Origin: AC-32 sp038237925
GTDB lineage: Bacteria; Actinomycetota; Thermoleophilia; Gaiellales; Gaiellaceae
DNA: 64,000 nt
NCBI GenBank assembly: GCA_038237925.1
Contig: JBBRYF010000007.1
Span: 1 to 64,000 of the forward strand
Direction: 5' to 3'
Part shown: positions 1 to 7,363 of the stretch, piece after piece
Layout: each line of letters begins with the position of its first letter
Position numbering within the stretch: position 1 is the first letter of the stretch
Notes under the pieces: generated by a model
Databases searched by the model: none
The model's input: the letters and a program-made list of their open reading frames with translations, nothing else
Told to the model about the DNA's origin: nothing
Position numbers and translations under genes: made by a program

Positions 1-4
1 GACG

Positions 5-319
5 ATGCCTGATCTGCAACACCCTCCGGCCAAACTGACCCTCTACACCTGCCACGTTGGACGCGGGGGACCTTCGTTCCTCCCTCACGGGTGCCGCCGC
101 GCTCACGAGGCGCTCGACGAGGCGGGGATCGCCTACGAGAGCGTCATCTACGGCAAGGGCCGCCCGCTCGGCATCGGCACGACCGGCAAGCGCCCCGACC
201 TCAAGCAGATCAGCGGACAGGAGAAGCTTCCGGTCCTCGCGCTCACGGACGGGACGACGGTGAACCGCCAAAAAGCCATCGTCGCCTGGGCCGCCGAGCA
301 CAAAGCGTCCACTGGTTGA
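5..319 (+). CDS. Glutaredoxin/GST N-terminal-like small protein
   Basis: This 104-residue protein matches the thioredoxin-fold N-terminal domain of glutathione S-transferases: an initial strand (KLTLYTC), a Cys/Arg helix start (HGCRRAHEALDEAG), then a strand with the cis-Pro signature KLPVLAL and DGTTV, and a final helix (AIVAWAAEH). There is no GST C-terminal helical domain, so it is a stand-alone glutaredoxin-like protein, probably cytosolic. The ATG lies 4 bases inside the window, so a longer start cannot be excluded. Its end overlaps the minus-strand zinc protein by 77 bp. The family call is by pattern; the substrate is unknown. Confidence 0.7.
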   Translation: MPDLQHPPAKLTLYTCHVGRGGPSFLPHGCRRAHEALDEAGIAYESVIYGKGRPLGIGTTGKRPDLKQISGQEKLPVLALTDGTTVNRQKAIVAWAAEHKASTG

Positions 320-590
320 GTTCCGCGCGGGCGATCTGACGAGTTTCGCTAGCCGTTTCGCTAGCCGCTCCTAGGTAATCCGGCCCCCAGCGGTCTGGCG
401 GCTGTCCCGGCGCGGGTGGGTAGTAAATGTCGTGGTCTTCCCACAGCGCGCGGCGCTCACGCTCGTCTTGAGCAATGCGCGCAGCGACTGCCCTCTTCCG
501 GCCTCGGGCAGCCTTCATCTTGCAGGCATCGGAGCAGTACTTCGCATCGCCGCGCAGCTCCGTCAGAGACCGACCGCATACCGCGCACAT
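243..590 (-). CDS. Small zinc-ribbon protein, phage-like
   Basis: The product (about 115 residues from the internal ATG at 590) begins with a CAVCG ... YCSDACK pattern, a four-cysteine zinc ribbon like those of short actinophage and plasmid proteins, followed by an Arg/Lys-rich helix. An in-frame duplication encodes the tandem ASET repeat near residue 85. A GTGAGC sequence before the ATG is only a weak ribosome site. The frame opens upstream to 620, but the zinc ribbon starts directly after the chosen Met. Function is unknown; nucleic-acid binding is inferred from the zinc ribbon and basic tail. Confidence 0.55.
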   Translation of the reverse strand: MCAVCGRSLTELRGDAKYCSDACKMKAARGRKRAVAARIAQDERERRALWEDHDIYYPPAPGQPPDRWGPDYLGAASETASETRQIARAELNQWTLCARRPRRRWLFGGSPSSRP

Positions 591-609
591 GCTCACGGCC
601 GCAGCGTAG

Positions 610-683
610 CCGTAACGCACTTTTTCGCCCCGAGTCCCCGAAGCGGGTTATCCGTAACGCTGCGCCTACCGAAAATCGTTACG
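610..683. promoter_or_regulatory. Candidate operator: repeated CCGTAACGC
   Basis: The nonamer CCGTAACGC occurs at 610-618 and again at 652-660, with the inverted core CGTTACG at 677-683. All three lie just upstream of the minus-strand zinc-ribbon gene that starts at 590. Direct plus inverted copies in a promoter-sized gap suggest a repressor or phage-regulator binding region. No protein partner can be assigned. Confidence 0.3.
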
Positions 684-696
684 AATACGACCCCGA

Positions 697-722
697 GAAG
701 GGCCACCTGGAGGTGGCCCTTC
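697..722 (-). terminator. 12-bp perfect hairpin downstream of the primase
   Basis: GAAGGGCCACCT at 697-708 and its exact complement at 711-722 form a 12-bp stem with a minimal loop. It lies about 70 bp beyond the stop of the minus-strand primase gene. No long U-run follows on either strand, so it could be a weak terminator or a transcript-stabilising end. Confidence 0.45.
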
Positions 723-789
723 GGTATCACCGCTAAGGAGATTCCCTTCGCGTGGGGGAACAGCGGAAACCGGTGGCCCCGGTGGCCCA

Positions 790-2298
790 TCAGACCGGCG
801 GCAGCGTCTCGGGGGCAGGGACAGCGCCGACCCGCACGCCGCGGAACCCGCGCTTGTCGCGGTGCGGCCCGCCCCTCGCGCGCTTCCGCTCGAACCGTCC
901 GGCCAGCGCCTTGGCGAACGCGTCCTCGTCCGTCCGCGCCCTGCCCACCGCGTCCATCGCCGCGCAGTAGGCCGCGTACAGATCCTCGGTCGGCGTGAAC
1001 GCGTCCTTCTCCGCCACCAGCACTCCGGCGTCGAAGATCGCCTGCAGCGGGTCGGTCTGCTCGCGGTACTCCGCCGTCGCCTCGACCACGGCGTCCGGCC
1101 ACGGCCCGATTCCGTCGCGGTAGAAGTCCACGGCCCCGCGCACCAGCCAGGCGAGGATGCCCGGCAGCTCCTCGGCGAGCGCAGCCTCCAGCTGCTCCGT
1201 CCCGTCCGTCGCGAAGCGGTTCGGGAACGAGATGGCGCAGATCCGTCGCCAGAACCCCCAGGAGTTGTCGTCGGTCTTCGGCAGGCCGTTCGTGCTCAGC
1301 CACAGGCACCACGTCACCGGGAACTCGACCGTGTTCTCGCGCATCCGGTGGGCGCGCATCGTCCCGCCGCCGGAGACCTTCTTCAGCCGCTCCGTGTTCA
1401 GGCGCGAGCCGTCAGGGATCTCCTCGCAGGTCACGAAGCGGGCGCGGTCGAGGTCGGCTACCTCCGTCGAGTGCCCCTCGTACTTTTGCGCCTTCAGCAC
1501 GCGCGCGTCGATCCCGACGCCGTAGTCGCCCGCGGCCTTCTGGGCGTGCGAGAGGAAGGTGCTCTTCCCGTTGCCACCGCTGCCCATCAGGACGATGATC
1601 AGATCCTGCGTGGCCAAGCCCGTGATCGAGTACCCGGACAGCCGCTGCAGGAAGGTCACCCGCCAGTCGTACTCGGCCTGATCCGGCCCGCCCCACGCGG
1701 CGTCGTACTCCTCGCTGTCGAGCAGCCAGTCGTACAGCAGGCGCGTCCAGACCGGGCACCTCGCCTCCGGGTCGTACTCGACGCCGGTGGTCATGGTGAT
1801 GCGGTCGGACGGTCGCCCGTCTCGAATCTCGCCCGTCCGCAGGTCAACGACGCCGTTCGGGCAGCCGAGCAGGCCCGGCTTGCAGTCCCAGTCCTCGCCG
1901 GAGTCCGCGATGGTCGTCAGGGACGACGCCAGGGAGAGGATCGAGTCGAGCGCGCTCCGGCGCTCCTGCTGGAGGCAGTACTTCAGGACGGCACGGGCCG
2001 TCTTCCGGGTGTCAGTGATGCCCGCGTTCTCCGTCGGGTCGTGCGGGCCGAGGAAGTCGAGCCAGCGAACCGCGTCGTCTCGGCGCGTCCGCACCGACTG
2101 GAGCGCCATCCGCCGGACGGCGGCGTCGGCGTCGGGCTGCCAGCGGTGCCGCTCCCACACGAGCCAGCGGCGACGGGCGTGGTCGTACCGGGCGAGGTCG
2201 CCGTACTGGTCGCGGAAGTACTCCGCGAACCCGGCCTCCGTCAGGCCGAAGTCCAGCGTCTCGCGGACGGGCAACTGATGGGCGCTAGGAGCCGCCAT
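790..2298 (-). CDS. Phage/plasmid primase-helicase, D5/P4 C-terminal type
   Basis: This 502-residue protein has the D5_N signature CPNGVVDLRTGE (residues 146-157) and a superfamily-3 helicase Walker A GSGGNGKST (239-247), followed by a Walker-B-like TCEEIP segment. This is the replication primase/helicase family of phages, satellites and integrative elements. The N-terminal primase (prim-pol) part of larger P4 alpha-type proteins is missing, so it may act mainly as the helicase. The ATG at 2298 was chosen over the longer frame to 2382 because GGAGG sits six bases upstream and the upstream small gene ends there. Its start overlaps that gene by 14 bp, suggesting translational coupling. Confidence 0.85.
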   Translation of the reverse strand: MAAPSAHQLPVRETLDFGLTEAGFAEYFRDQYGDLARYDHARRRWLVWERHRWQPDADAAVRRMALQSVRTRRDDAVRWLDFLGPHDPTENAGITDTRKTARAVLKYCLQQERRSALDSILSLASSLTTIADSGEDWDCKPGLLGCPNGVVDLRTGEIRDGRPSDRITMTTGVEYDPEARCPVWTRLLYDWLLDSEEYDAAWGGPDQAEYDWRVTFLQRLSGYSITGLATQDLIIVLMGSGGNGKSTFLSHAQKAAGDYGVGIDARVLKAQKYEGHSTEVADLDRARFVTCEEIPDGSRLNTERLKKVSGGGTMRAHRMRENTVEFPVTWCLWLSTNGLPKTDDNSWGFWRRICAISFPNRFATDGTEQLEAALAEELPGILAWLVRGAVDFYRDGIGPWPDAVVEATAEYREQTDPLQAIFDAGVLVAEKDAFTPTEDLYAAYCAAMDAVGRARTDEDAFAKALAGRFERKRARGGPHRDKRGFRGVRVGAVPAPETLPPV

Positions 2299-2458
2299 CG
2301 CCAGCCTCCGCCTTCTTCCGCGCACGGTATGCGGCGACCTTCGGCCCGCGGTAGATCCGCCAAGCCACCGTGCAAACGTCACAGCGACAGATGCCCCGGC
2401 TGTAGCTGACCCAGCCGTGCTTCGCGCGAGGGTGACCCGGTACGGGATTCGCCGTCAT
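2285..2458 (-). CDS. 57-residue Cys-rich small phage protein
   Basis: A short frame encodes 57 residues ending in a Lys/Arg-rich helix. The middle holds KHGWVSYSRG followed by the ICRCDVC cluster, resembling the HG...GCRCDxCR motif of tiny proteins common in actinophages and integrative elements. It overlaps the primase start by 14 bp in the same direction, which supports both reading frames. Its function is unknown; metal binding by the CxCxxC group is inferred. Confidence 0.6.
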   Translation of the reverse strand: MTANPVPGHPRAKHGWVSYSRGICRCDVCTVAWRIYRGPKVAAYRARKKAEAGDGGS

Positions 2459-2553
2459 TGTTATCCATATTCTAGCGTCGGGAGATCACTCCGGAACAAC
2501 AACGCCGCGGTCTCCCGCGGCGTCACGAACGACGGCGAATCGTTGCTTCGATT

Positions 2554-2679
2554 CTACCCGCGCAGGCAGGGCACTTCGATTTCAGCCTCTGGTATCGGCG
2601 GGAACGCCCTGAGTTCTTTGAGCGCGGTATTCGCGCGGCGGAATGCGATCATCGCATCGGCACGTCGGTAATCCGGCAC
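2554..2679 (-). CDS. Possible 41-residue small protein
   Basis: A GTG-initiated frame of 41 residues with a predicted helix (RADAMIAFRRANTALKEL) lies between two better-supported small genes of the same strand. There is no clear ribosome site and no family match, so it is listed only as a candidate. The rest of the interval 2459-2739 shows nothing else. Confidence 0.25.
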   Translation of the reverse strand: MPDYRRADAMIAFRRANTALKELRAFPPIPEAEIEVPCLRG

Positions 2680-2739
2680 GCAATGCCGCGCTGCCGTCGT
2701 AGTCAGCAGCCGACGGGGTGGCCTGTTTTTCCTGCCCGC

Positions 2740-2976
2740 CTACAGGCGGGGGTCGGTGGCTGGAGACCCTCCGTAGGAGTCGGCGATGATCCTCAACTCC
2801 TCTTCCCGGATCGCGCGCCCCATCGCCCCGACCCAGAAGTTCCCGCCGTCAACGCGAACCATCGTGCTCTGGTGCCCTTCACAGAGGAGGCAACGCCAGA
2901 CCTCGATGTCGAAGCCCGCCCTGCAACCTGACCCGATCGAGGTCATCTCTTCCCCGCAGCAGTACGGGGGCGGCAT
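2740..2976 (-). CDS. Small CC...CxxC zinc protein
   Basis: From the ATG at 2976 the frame encodes 78 residues with PYCCGEEM, a conserved-looking FDIEVWRCLLCEG zinc half-knuckle, then a short acidic helix. The arrangement (two Cys, about 20 residues, CxxC) suggests a zinc ribbon. The frame opens further upstream to 3108, but the upstream part is Arg-rich and overlaps the DUF1508 gene. The stop lies in a small CCCGCC/GGCGGG hairpin. It belongs to the same run of tiny phage-like genes; no function can be given. Confidence 0.45.
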   Translation of the reverse strand: MPPPYCCGEEMTSIGSGCRAGFDIEVWRCLLCEGHQSTMVRVDGGNFWVGAMGRAIREEELRIIADSYGGSPATDPRL

Positions 2977-3007
2977 TCGCCGGACTGCCCGAGCGTGCCA
3001 AACGCCT

Positions 3008-3187
3008 CTAGGACTGATCGTCGATCGTCGCATCCGGCGCGAGACGCTTAACGGCCGCGATGCCTTCCTTGCAACTCTCCTTCGAGTCATAAGTCTCGCT
3101 CGTCGCAACCACTTGCCCGTTCGTTGAAACGAGGTTGAAGTGGTACTGACCCGAAGATCCTCGCTTTATGACGAACTTGCCCGGCAT
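3008..3187 (-). CDS. DUF1508 (YegP/UPF0339) family protein
   Basis: This 59-residue frame shows the single-repeat DUF1508 pattern: start KFVIKRG, central QYHFNLVSTNGQVVATSE, then YDSKESCKEGIAAVK. It begins at an ATG preceded by GGGAG six bases upstream. YegP-like proteins are small mixed alpha/beta proteins of unknown function; this one has one repeat where E. coli YegP has two. It sits upstream of and parallel to the small zinc gene, within the mobile stretch. Confidence 0.8.
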   Translation of the reverse strand: MPGKFVIKRGSSGQYHFNLVSTNGQVVATSETYDSKESCKEGIAAVKRLAPDATIDDQS

Positions 3188-3238
3188 TGGGGTCTCCCTT
3201 CCCTACTCGTTGGGTTTACGCACTGTAGTCCGGACTGA

Positions 3239-4756
3239 TCAGCCATCACCGGAAGCGATTCCCGTCGGATCCGCACCAGGGACGGGAGCGGCGGGGGAAG
3301 GTACGTCCACCGTCTCCGCCGCCGAGGGCTCGTCGCGCGGCGCGACTCCCTCTCCAATATCCCGCTCATCGACCGCCGCGAACGGCGGAGGCGTCGGCTG
3401 CGCCGTTCGTGGCACCTCGCCCTGGGGCTCGGGCAGTTGTGGCGGTTTTGGTTGCCAACGCTTGAGGCCTTGTAGGACGGTTCCGTAAAATTCGAGGACC
3501 TGCCGACGCGTCTCGCGGACAAATGATCCCTGGCCTTTGCCGCGCTTGAGGCCCATCGGTCGCGTCAGCGCAACGACGAAAGAGCGAGGCTCTCTGCCAG
3601 GGTCTGAAGGATGAAGCAGGCGCTGCGGGAACTCCTTCGCCTCACCGAGGAGCAACGACGTCGTCTCCCGCGCGTTCGCATAAGCGGCTTCGACGCGGAG
3701 ATCGGCGGGCGCCTCCTCGAGCTGACGCAGAAGCCAATTGATCCGAGACTTCGGACGGCCCTCGGCAGGCGCATCGATCCTGACGCTCGTCGTCACTTGG
3801 CGACCGCGCAGATCGGCTCGTAGCTCAAGTGAGGCGATGGCGTCCGGCACGCGGAGGGCTCCGCCAAGCTCAGCCGCGGCTGCGAGCTGCTGAACCTGTT
3901 CCTCGACCCGATCCGACACTGTCTGCTTTCGTGGGCGGGTATGTACAACCTCGCGGCCGAGATCCTGTGCCAGCCCGAGGGCAAGATAGTCAAGGAAGTG
4001 CTCCCATCGCTCCGCGACGACGCCGACTGCGCGATCGGTTGCGCGGAGCGTGCCTTGGCGAGCGCTGTCGCGTACGCGCACCCAACGCTCGCCCATGTCT
4101 TCGAATCCCCCAGCACCAGAGTTCTCGTGGTCGAGGTAGGCGATCAACTCGCCTAGGATCCAGGCTTGGTCGTGATCGTCAATTCCGCGGAAGCGATGCT
4201 GTAGTACGGCCTCGGTGACGATCGCCCACCAAGAAAGGTGATACATCCGCACGCGGCGTGTCTTCCGCCCGTCGACGCTTACCGGGCAGTCCTTCGGGCC
4301 GGAAGTGATTTGATTCGAGATCGTGAGCAGGCAGTCGAAGCCGTGCTCTCGCGCCATGTCGAGATAGCGCTCGACTTGCTCGCCCTGTAGTTCCACGCGG
4401 CCGGTTTTGACCTCGACAAGCGCTCGCCATTCCTTCTTCGCGCGCGTGACGACGATCGCCCCGTCGGGAATTGACAGTTTGTCCTCACCGTCCCGCAGCT
4501 GCACCTCAGCAAATGACCGTATCCGCCCCTTCGGCGCGCCGAGCGGAGAGAGCAGTGCGTGGCCGAAATCGGGCACTGCACCCATTACCGCCAGGAGGGC
4601 GGAAGTCGCTCGACGTTCCTGCTCCTCCTGCCCCTTGATTCCAGCGACGGGAATCAGTCGTGCCGGATGCCAGGTTTCTTCTACGCCCGATACGGCGGCT
4701 GCGGTCTCTCCCACATCCTTACTCACGGGGAATGACTTTAGTTCTCGCGTCGGCAA
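3239..4756 (-). CDS. PD-(D/E)XK nuclease-like protein beside type III R-M
   Basis: The N-terminal half of this 505-residue protein carries a restriction-endonuclease-like core: PDG (Asp98), ALVEVKTG (Glu115, Lys117) and glutamines just after (Gln124, Gln127). This matches the PD-(D/E)XK order. The middle is helical and conserved-looking (DDHDQAWILGELIAYLDH); the last 80 residues are Pro/Glu-rich and probably disordered. Similar full-length proteins occur widely in actinobacteria without a known role, so it could be either a general gene or part of the defence locus. It follows res on the same strand after a 306-bp gap, so co-transcription is uncertain. Nuclease activity is inferred. Confidence 0.65.
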   Translation of the reverse strand: MPTRELKSFPVSKDVGETAAAVSGVEETWHPARLIPVAGIKGQEEQERRATSALLAVMGAVPDFGHALLSPLGAPKGRIRSFAEVQLRDGEDKLSIPDGAIVVTRAKKEWRALVEVKTGRVELQGEQVERYLDMAREHGFDCLLTISNQITSGPKDCPVSVDGRKTRRVRMYHLSWWAIVTEAVLQHRFRGIDDHDQAWILGELIAYLDHENSGAGGFEDMGERWVRVRDSARQGTLRATDRAVGVVAERWEHFLDYLALGLAQDLGREVVHTRPRKQTVSDRVEEQVQQLAAAAELGGALRVPDAIASLELRADLRGRQVTTSVRIDAPAEGRPKSRINWLLRQLEEAPADLRVEAAYANARETTSLLLGEAKEFPQRLLHPSDPGREPRSFVVALTRPMGLKRGKGQGSFVRETRRQVLEFYGTVLQGLKRWQPKPPQLPEPQGEVPRTAQPTPPPFAAVDERDIGEGVAPRDEPSAAETVDVPSPAAPVPGADPTGIASGDG

Positions 4757-5062
4757 AACCCAAGCGGATGATGCGGGCCTATGCAGCGCTGCGAGCCGAT
4801 GACGGTTCCGCCCGTTTCGACCAGACTGACACGACGGTGCAGACGCTAATGCATTATCGGTCAGCCCCCGCGCGGCCTGGCTAACGGGCCGGGCGGCGAG
4901 CCGAACGCCCGCGGGCTGGGCCGGGGCGCGGGGTCGAACTTCCGGCGCGCTCGGACGCTTCCCCGCGATGCCCCGGCCTCGGGTGCAGAGTAGGCATCTC
5001 CTCGCAGCCGGGCCAGACGCCGTTTCGGCCGTGTCCTTTGTGGCTACCGGCGGCGCAAGCGC
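4757..5062. other. 306-bp gap between res and the PD-(D/E)XK gene
   Basis: This very GC-rich interval contains no convincing coding frame on either strand. It probably carries the promoter of the minus-strand PD-(D/E)XK gene and the end of the res transcript, but I see no clear -35/-10 pair or terminator. Confidence 0.3.
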
Positions 5063-7363
5063 TCAGGTAGCGGACAAGAGCTGCGCAACGAGTGCGTCGA
5101 GATCGTCGTTGTGCTCGACAATTGGTCGCAGGTTCGGGCGCCCGAGCACGAGGCTCCACCCTTCCTTCCCTTCGCGAGAGCCGCTGCCAAGATCGACGGT
5201 GCCGCGCACGACTAGGGCCATGCGCGGAGTCTCCAGAGCAACGAGCTTGCCGCGAACTTTCTCGTTTAGGAGATGACGCCCAGTCGTGTCGATGGCCCAG
5301 CAGAGATCTTCGTGCCAGATGAGGAAATCTGGATAGAAGGTCGAGGACTCACCGACTTTCTTGGGCAGCGGGATCCCGAAGCCTTGGCTCTCAGTCGCGG
5401 GGTTACGTGTCCAGATAATGCTCTTGATCCTGTCGATCGTCCGGGCAAAAGCCAGCTCGTCCTGGTTGAAATCAGCCTTGGAATACTGCTTGTGGGCGGC
5501 GCGCTCGAAGTCGATCATCTCCTTACCGCGTGGACGGTATTCGTCGATCTTCCAGCTCGCCTTGTCGGGGTCTGGGTCGTCCTGGTATCCCACGCGGTCT
5601 TCGAAGTAGTCGACAATGTTCGCGGCAAGAGTTGTCAGCTCTTCCTGTGCCTGCGAGCCATGGCAACTGAGCTGCTCGAACGCGGGGCCGCGGAAGCGGT
5701 CGGGGTGTATTGCGTTTACGCAAGCTCGGTTTCGCTGTTGGAGTCGGCGTCGGAGGAACGCCCCGTTCTGCGTGCGTGCGCTCCTTAGCACGTCGATGTA
5801 GCCGTACTCCTCGCTGCCTTCCTCCAGTGAGACGGTTGCCTTGCGCCCGGTACCCGGCGCCTGCAGCGCTTCGTCTGGCCAAGGACGGTCAGCCGTGGTC
5901 TTCAGGTCGCGCTCGATCTTCGTCATAGTCGGCGCACGCAGTGCGCGTCGCGGCAAGCTGAACTTCTTGGCATTCCGTTTGACTGGTACCGGCTCCAGCG
6001 GGTCGGTGCGCGTCTTGAGGCGGACGGTCGCGAACGCCGGCTCGTCCTCGGGCGCGTACAGCCGCAGTTCCGCACGAAGCTCCGACACGACCGTCTCGTA
6101 CGCCGTAGCCGGTGTCTGCAGGATGAGCGTGGCCGTGTTGAGCGCTTCGGCGGCGAACCGGCGAGCACTCGGCTGTCGCAGCACCCGCCCCACGATCTGG
6201 CGGATGCGCAGGAAGGATCGCGTGACGCCGTCGAAGTAGCAGACATACGCCTCGGGGTCGTCCCAGCCTTCCTGGAGGGACTGGTTGAAGATGATGTGCC
6301 GGTACCGAGGCTCGAGTTGGCTGAGGCTGGCGACCCGCTCTGCGTCCTCCGGCAGTGTCTTAGTGTCAGTAAAGATCGCGATTTCATTCGCCGGTACACC
6401 GCGCTGACGGAGGTGTCGCCAGATGGCCACGGGTCGCGACTCTTCGTGCGACCCGCGTGGGGGATTGCTGCGCTCGACGACGTAGATCCCGCGCGGAGTC
6501 ACGGGGGCGCTCTCGTCCTCGGCGGCCTTCTGGACCCGCTCCAGGGCGTCGAGCGCGCCGTCGAGGCTCTCTTCTGCGCCGCTTCGATAGTCGATGAGTT
6601 CGATCGTCGTCTTAAGCAGGTTCGCGTCGACGACATCACGAGTTCGAATCGGCACCTGCGCGTCGGCGAGCAATACCCGCGTGCGTGCGTCCTCGTCGAG
6701 CGCGTCGGCCCACTTGGTGAAGAGGTCATTCACGAGCGGCGTCGCCGATGCCATGAAGAAGCCCTTGGGACGCAGCGCAGCGAGTTGGTCAAGCTGAACT
6801 GCGCTCTGGTTATGACTCTCGTCCGAGACGATCCACAAAGGACGTTGCAGCTTGTCGCGGAGCTGCTCCCATGGCGAACCCTCACCAGCCCAATCGGGCT
6901 GCTCGCGGCGCAGCCGGAGACGCGCATCCGCCGAGCCGTTCGTATCCGCTTCGGCCTCATTCCACGATGCGACCGTGAGAACCCAGATCGTCAGACCCTC
7001 AGTGCTGTCGATCAAGTCGCGCCATACGATCTGGCTGGGGATGTCGCGCAGGATCTTGGCCCTCGCGGGCAGCAGCGGATGATACCGGCCGTTGAGGTTC
7101 GCGAAGGTCTGCTCGACAACAGCACTCGATCGTGTCGTCCACAGGACGACGCCGTCGCCGAGGCCGCCGACGACCTGGGCCAGTACTGGCGTCTTTCCGG
7201 AGCCGGTGACTGCCTTGAGTTGGCCGAGGAACGGGATCTGCACCGCTCCGTACTTAGGTGGGCCGTTGCCGACGGCGTAGGCGATCCAGGCCATTGCGGC
7301 GTCGCGCATCGCCTGCGATGCCTCTTCTTGGAACGGGAAGAGCCGGAAGCTATCTTCGGCCAT
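5063..7363 (-). CDS. res: Type III restriction subunit (Res), DEAD/DEAH-like ATPase
   Basis: This 766-residue protein is an SF2 translocase. Walker A is TGSGKT (54-58 region), motif II is DESH (181-184) where DEAH/DECH is usual, SAT follows at 206-208, and motif VI is IRQIVGRVLRQ. The C-terminal endonuclease domain has PDFLIW followed by AIDTTGRHLL. The usual D/E-x-K is therefore D-T-T, with the catalytic lysine replaced. Its start overlaps the mod stop by 14 bp, the classical mod-res arrangement. Res cuts DNA after ATP-driven communication between two Mod-bound sites. Length is shorter than EcoP1I-type Res (about 970 residues). Confidence 0.88.
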   Translation of the reverse strand: MAEDSFRLFPFQEEASQAMRDAAMAWIAYAVGNGPPKYGAVQIPFLGQLKAVTGSGKTPVLAQVVGGLGDGVVLWTTRSSAVVEQTFANLNGRYHPLLPARAKILRDIPSQIVWRDLIDSTEGLTIWVLTVASWNEAEADTNGSADARLRLRREQPDWAGEGSPWEQLRDKLQRPLWIVSDESHNQSAVQLDQLAALRPKGFFMASATPLVNDLFTKWADALDEDARTRVLLADAQVPIRTRDVVDANLLKTTIELIDYRSGAEESLDGALDALERVQKAAEDESAPVTPRGIYVVERSNPPRGSHEESRPVAIWRHLRQRGVPANEIAIFTDTKTLPEDAERVASLSQLEPRYRHIIFNQSLQEGWDDPEAYVCYFDGVTRSFLRIRQIVGRVLRQPSARRFAAEALNTATLILQTPATAYETVVSELRAELRLYAPEDEPAFATVRLKTRTDPLEPVPVKRNAKKFSLPRRALRAPTMTKIERDLKTTADRPWPDEALQAPGTGRKATVSLEEGSEEYGYIDVLRSARTQNGAFLRRRLQQRNRACVNAIHPDRFRGPAFEQLSCHGSQAQEELTTLAANIVDYFEDRVGYQDDPDPDKASWKIDEYRPRGKEMIDFERAAHKQYSKADFNQDELAFARTIDRIKSIIWTRNPATESQGFGIPLPKKVGESSTFYPDFLIWHEDLCWAIDTTGRHLLNEKVRGKLVALETPRMALVVRGTVDLGSGSREGKEGWSLVLGRPNLRPIVEHNDDLDALVAQLLSAT

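Noticed and set aside
862..2409. 515-residue plus-strand frame
   Set aside because: It is the antisense shadow of the primase gene, which has clear Walker and D5 motifs on the minus strand.
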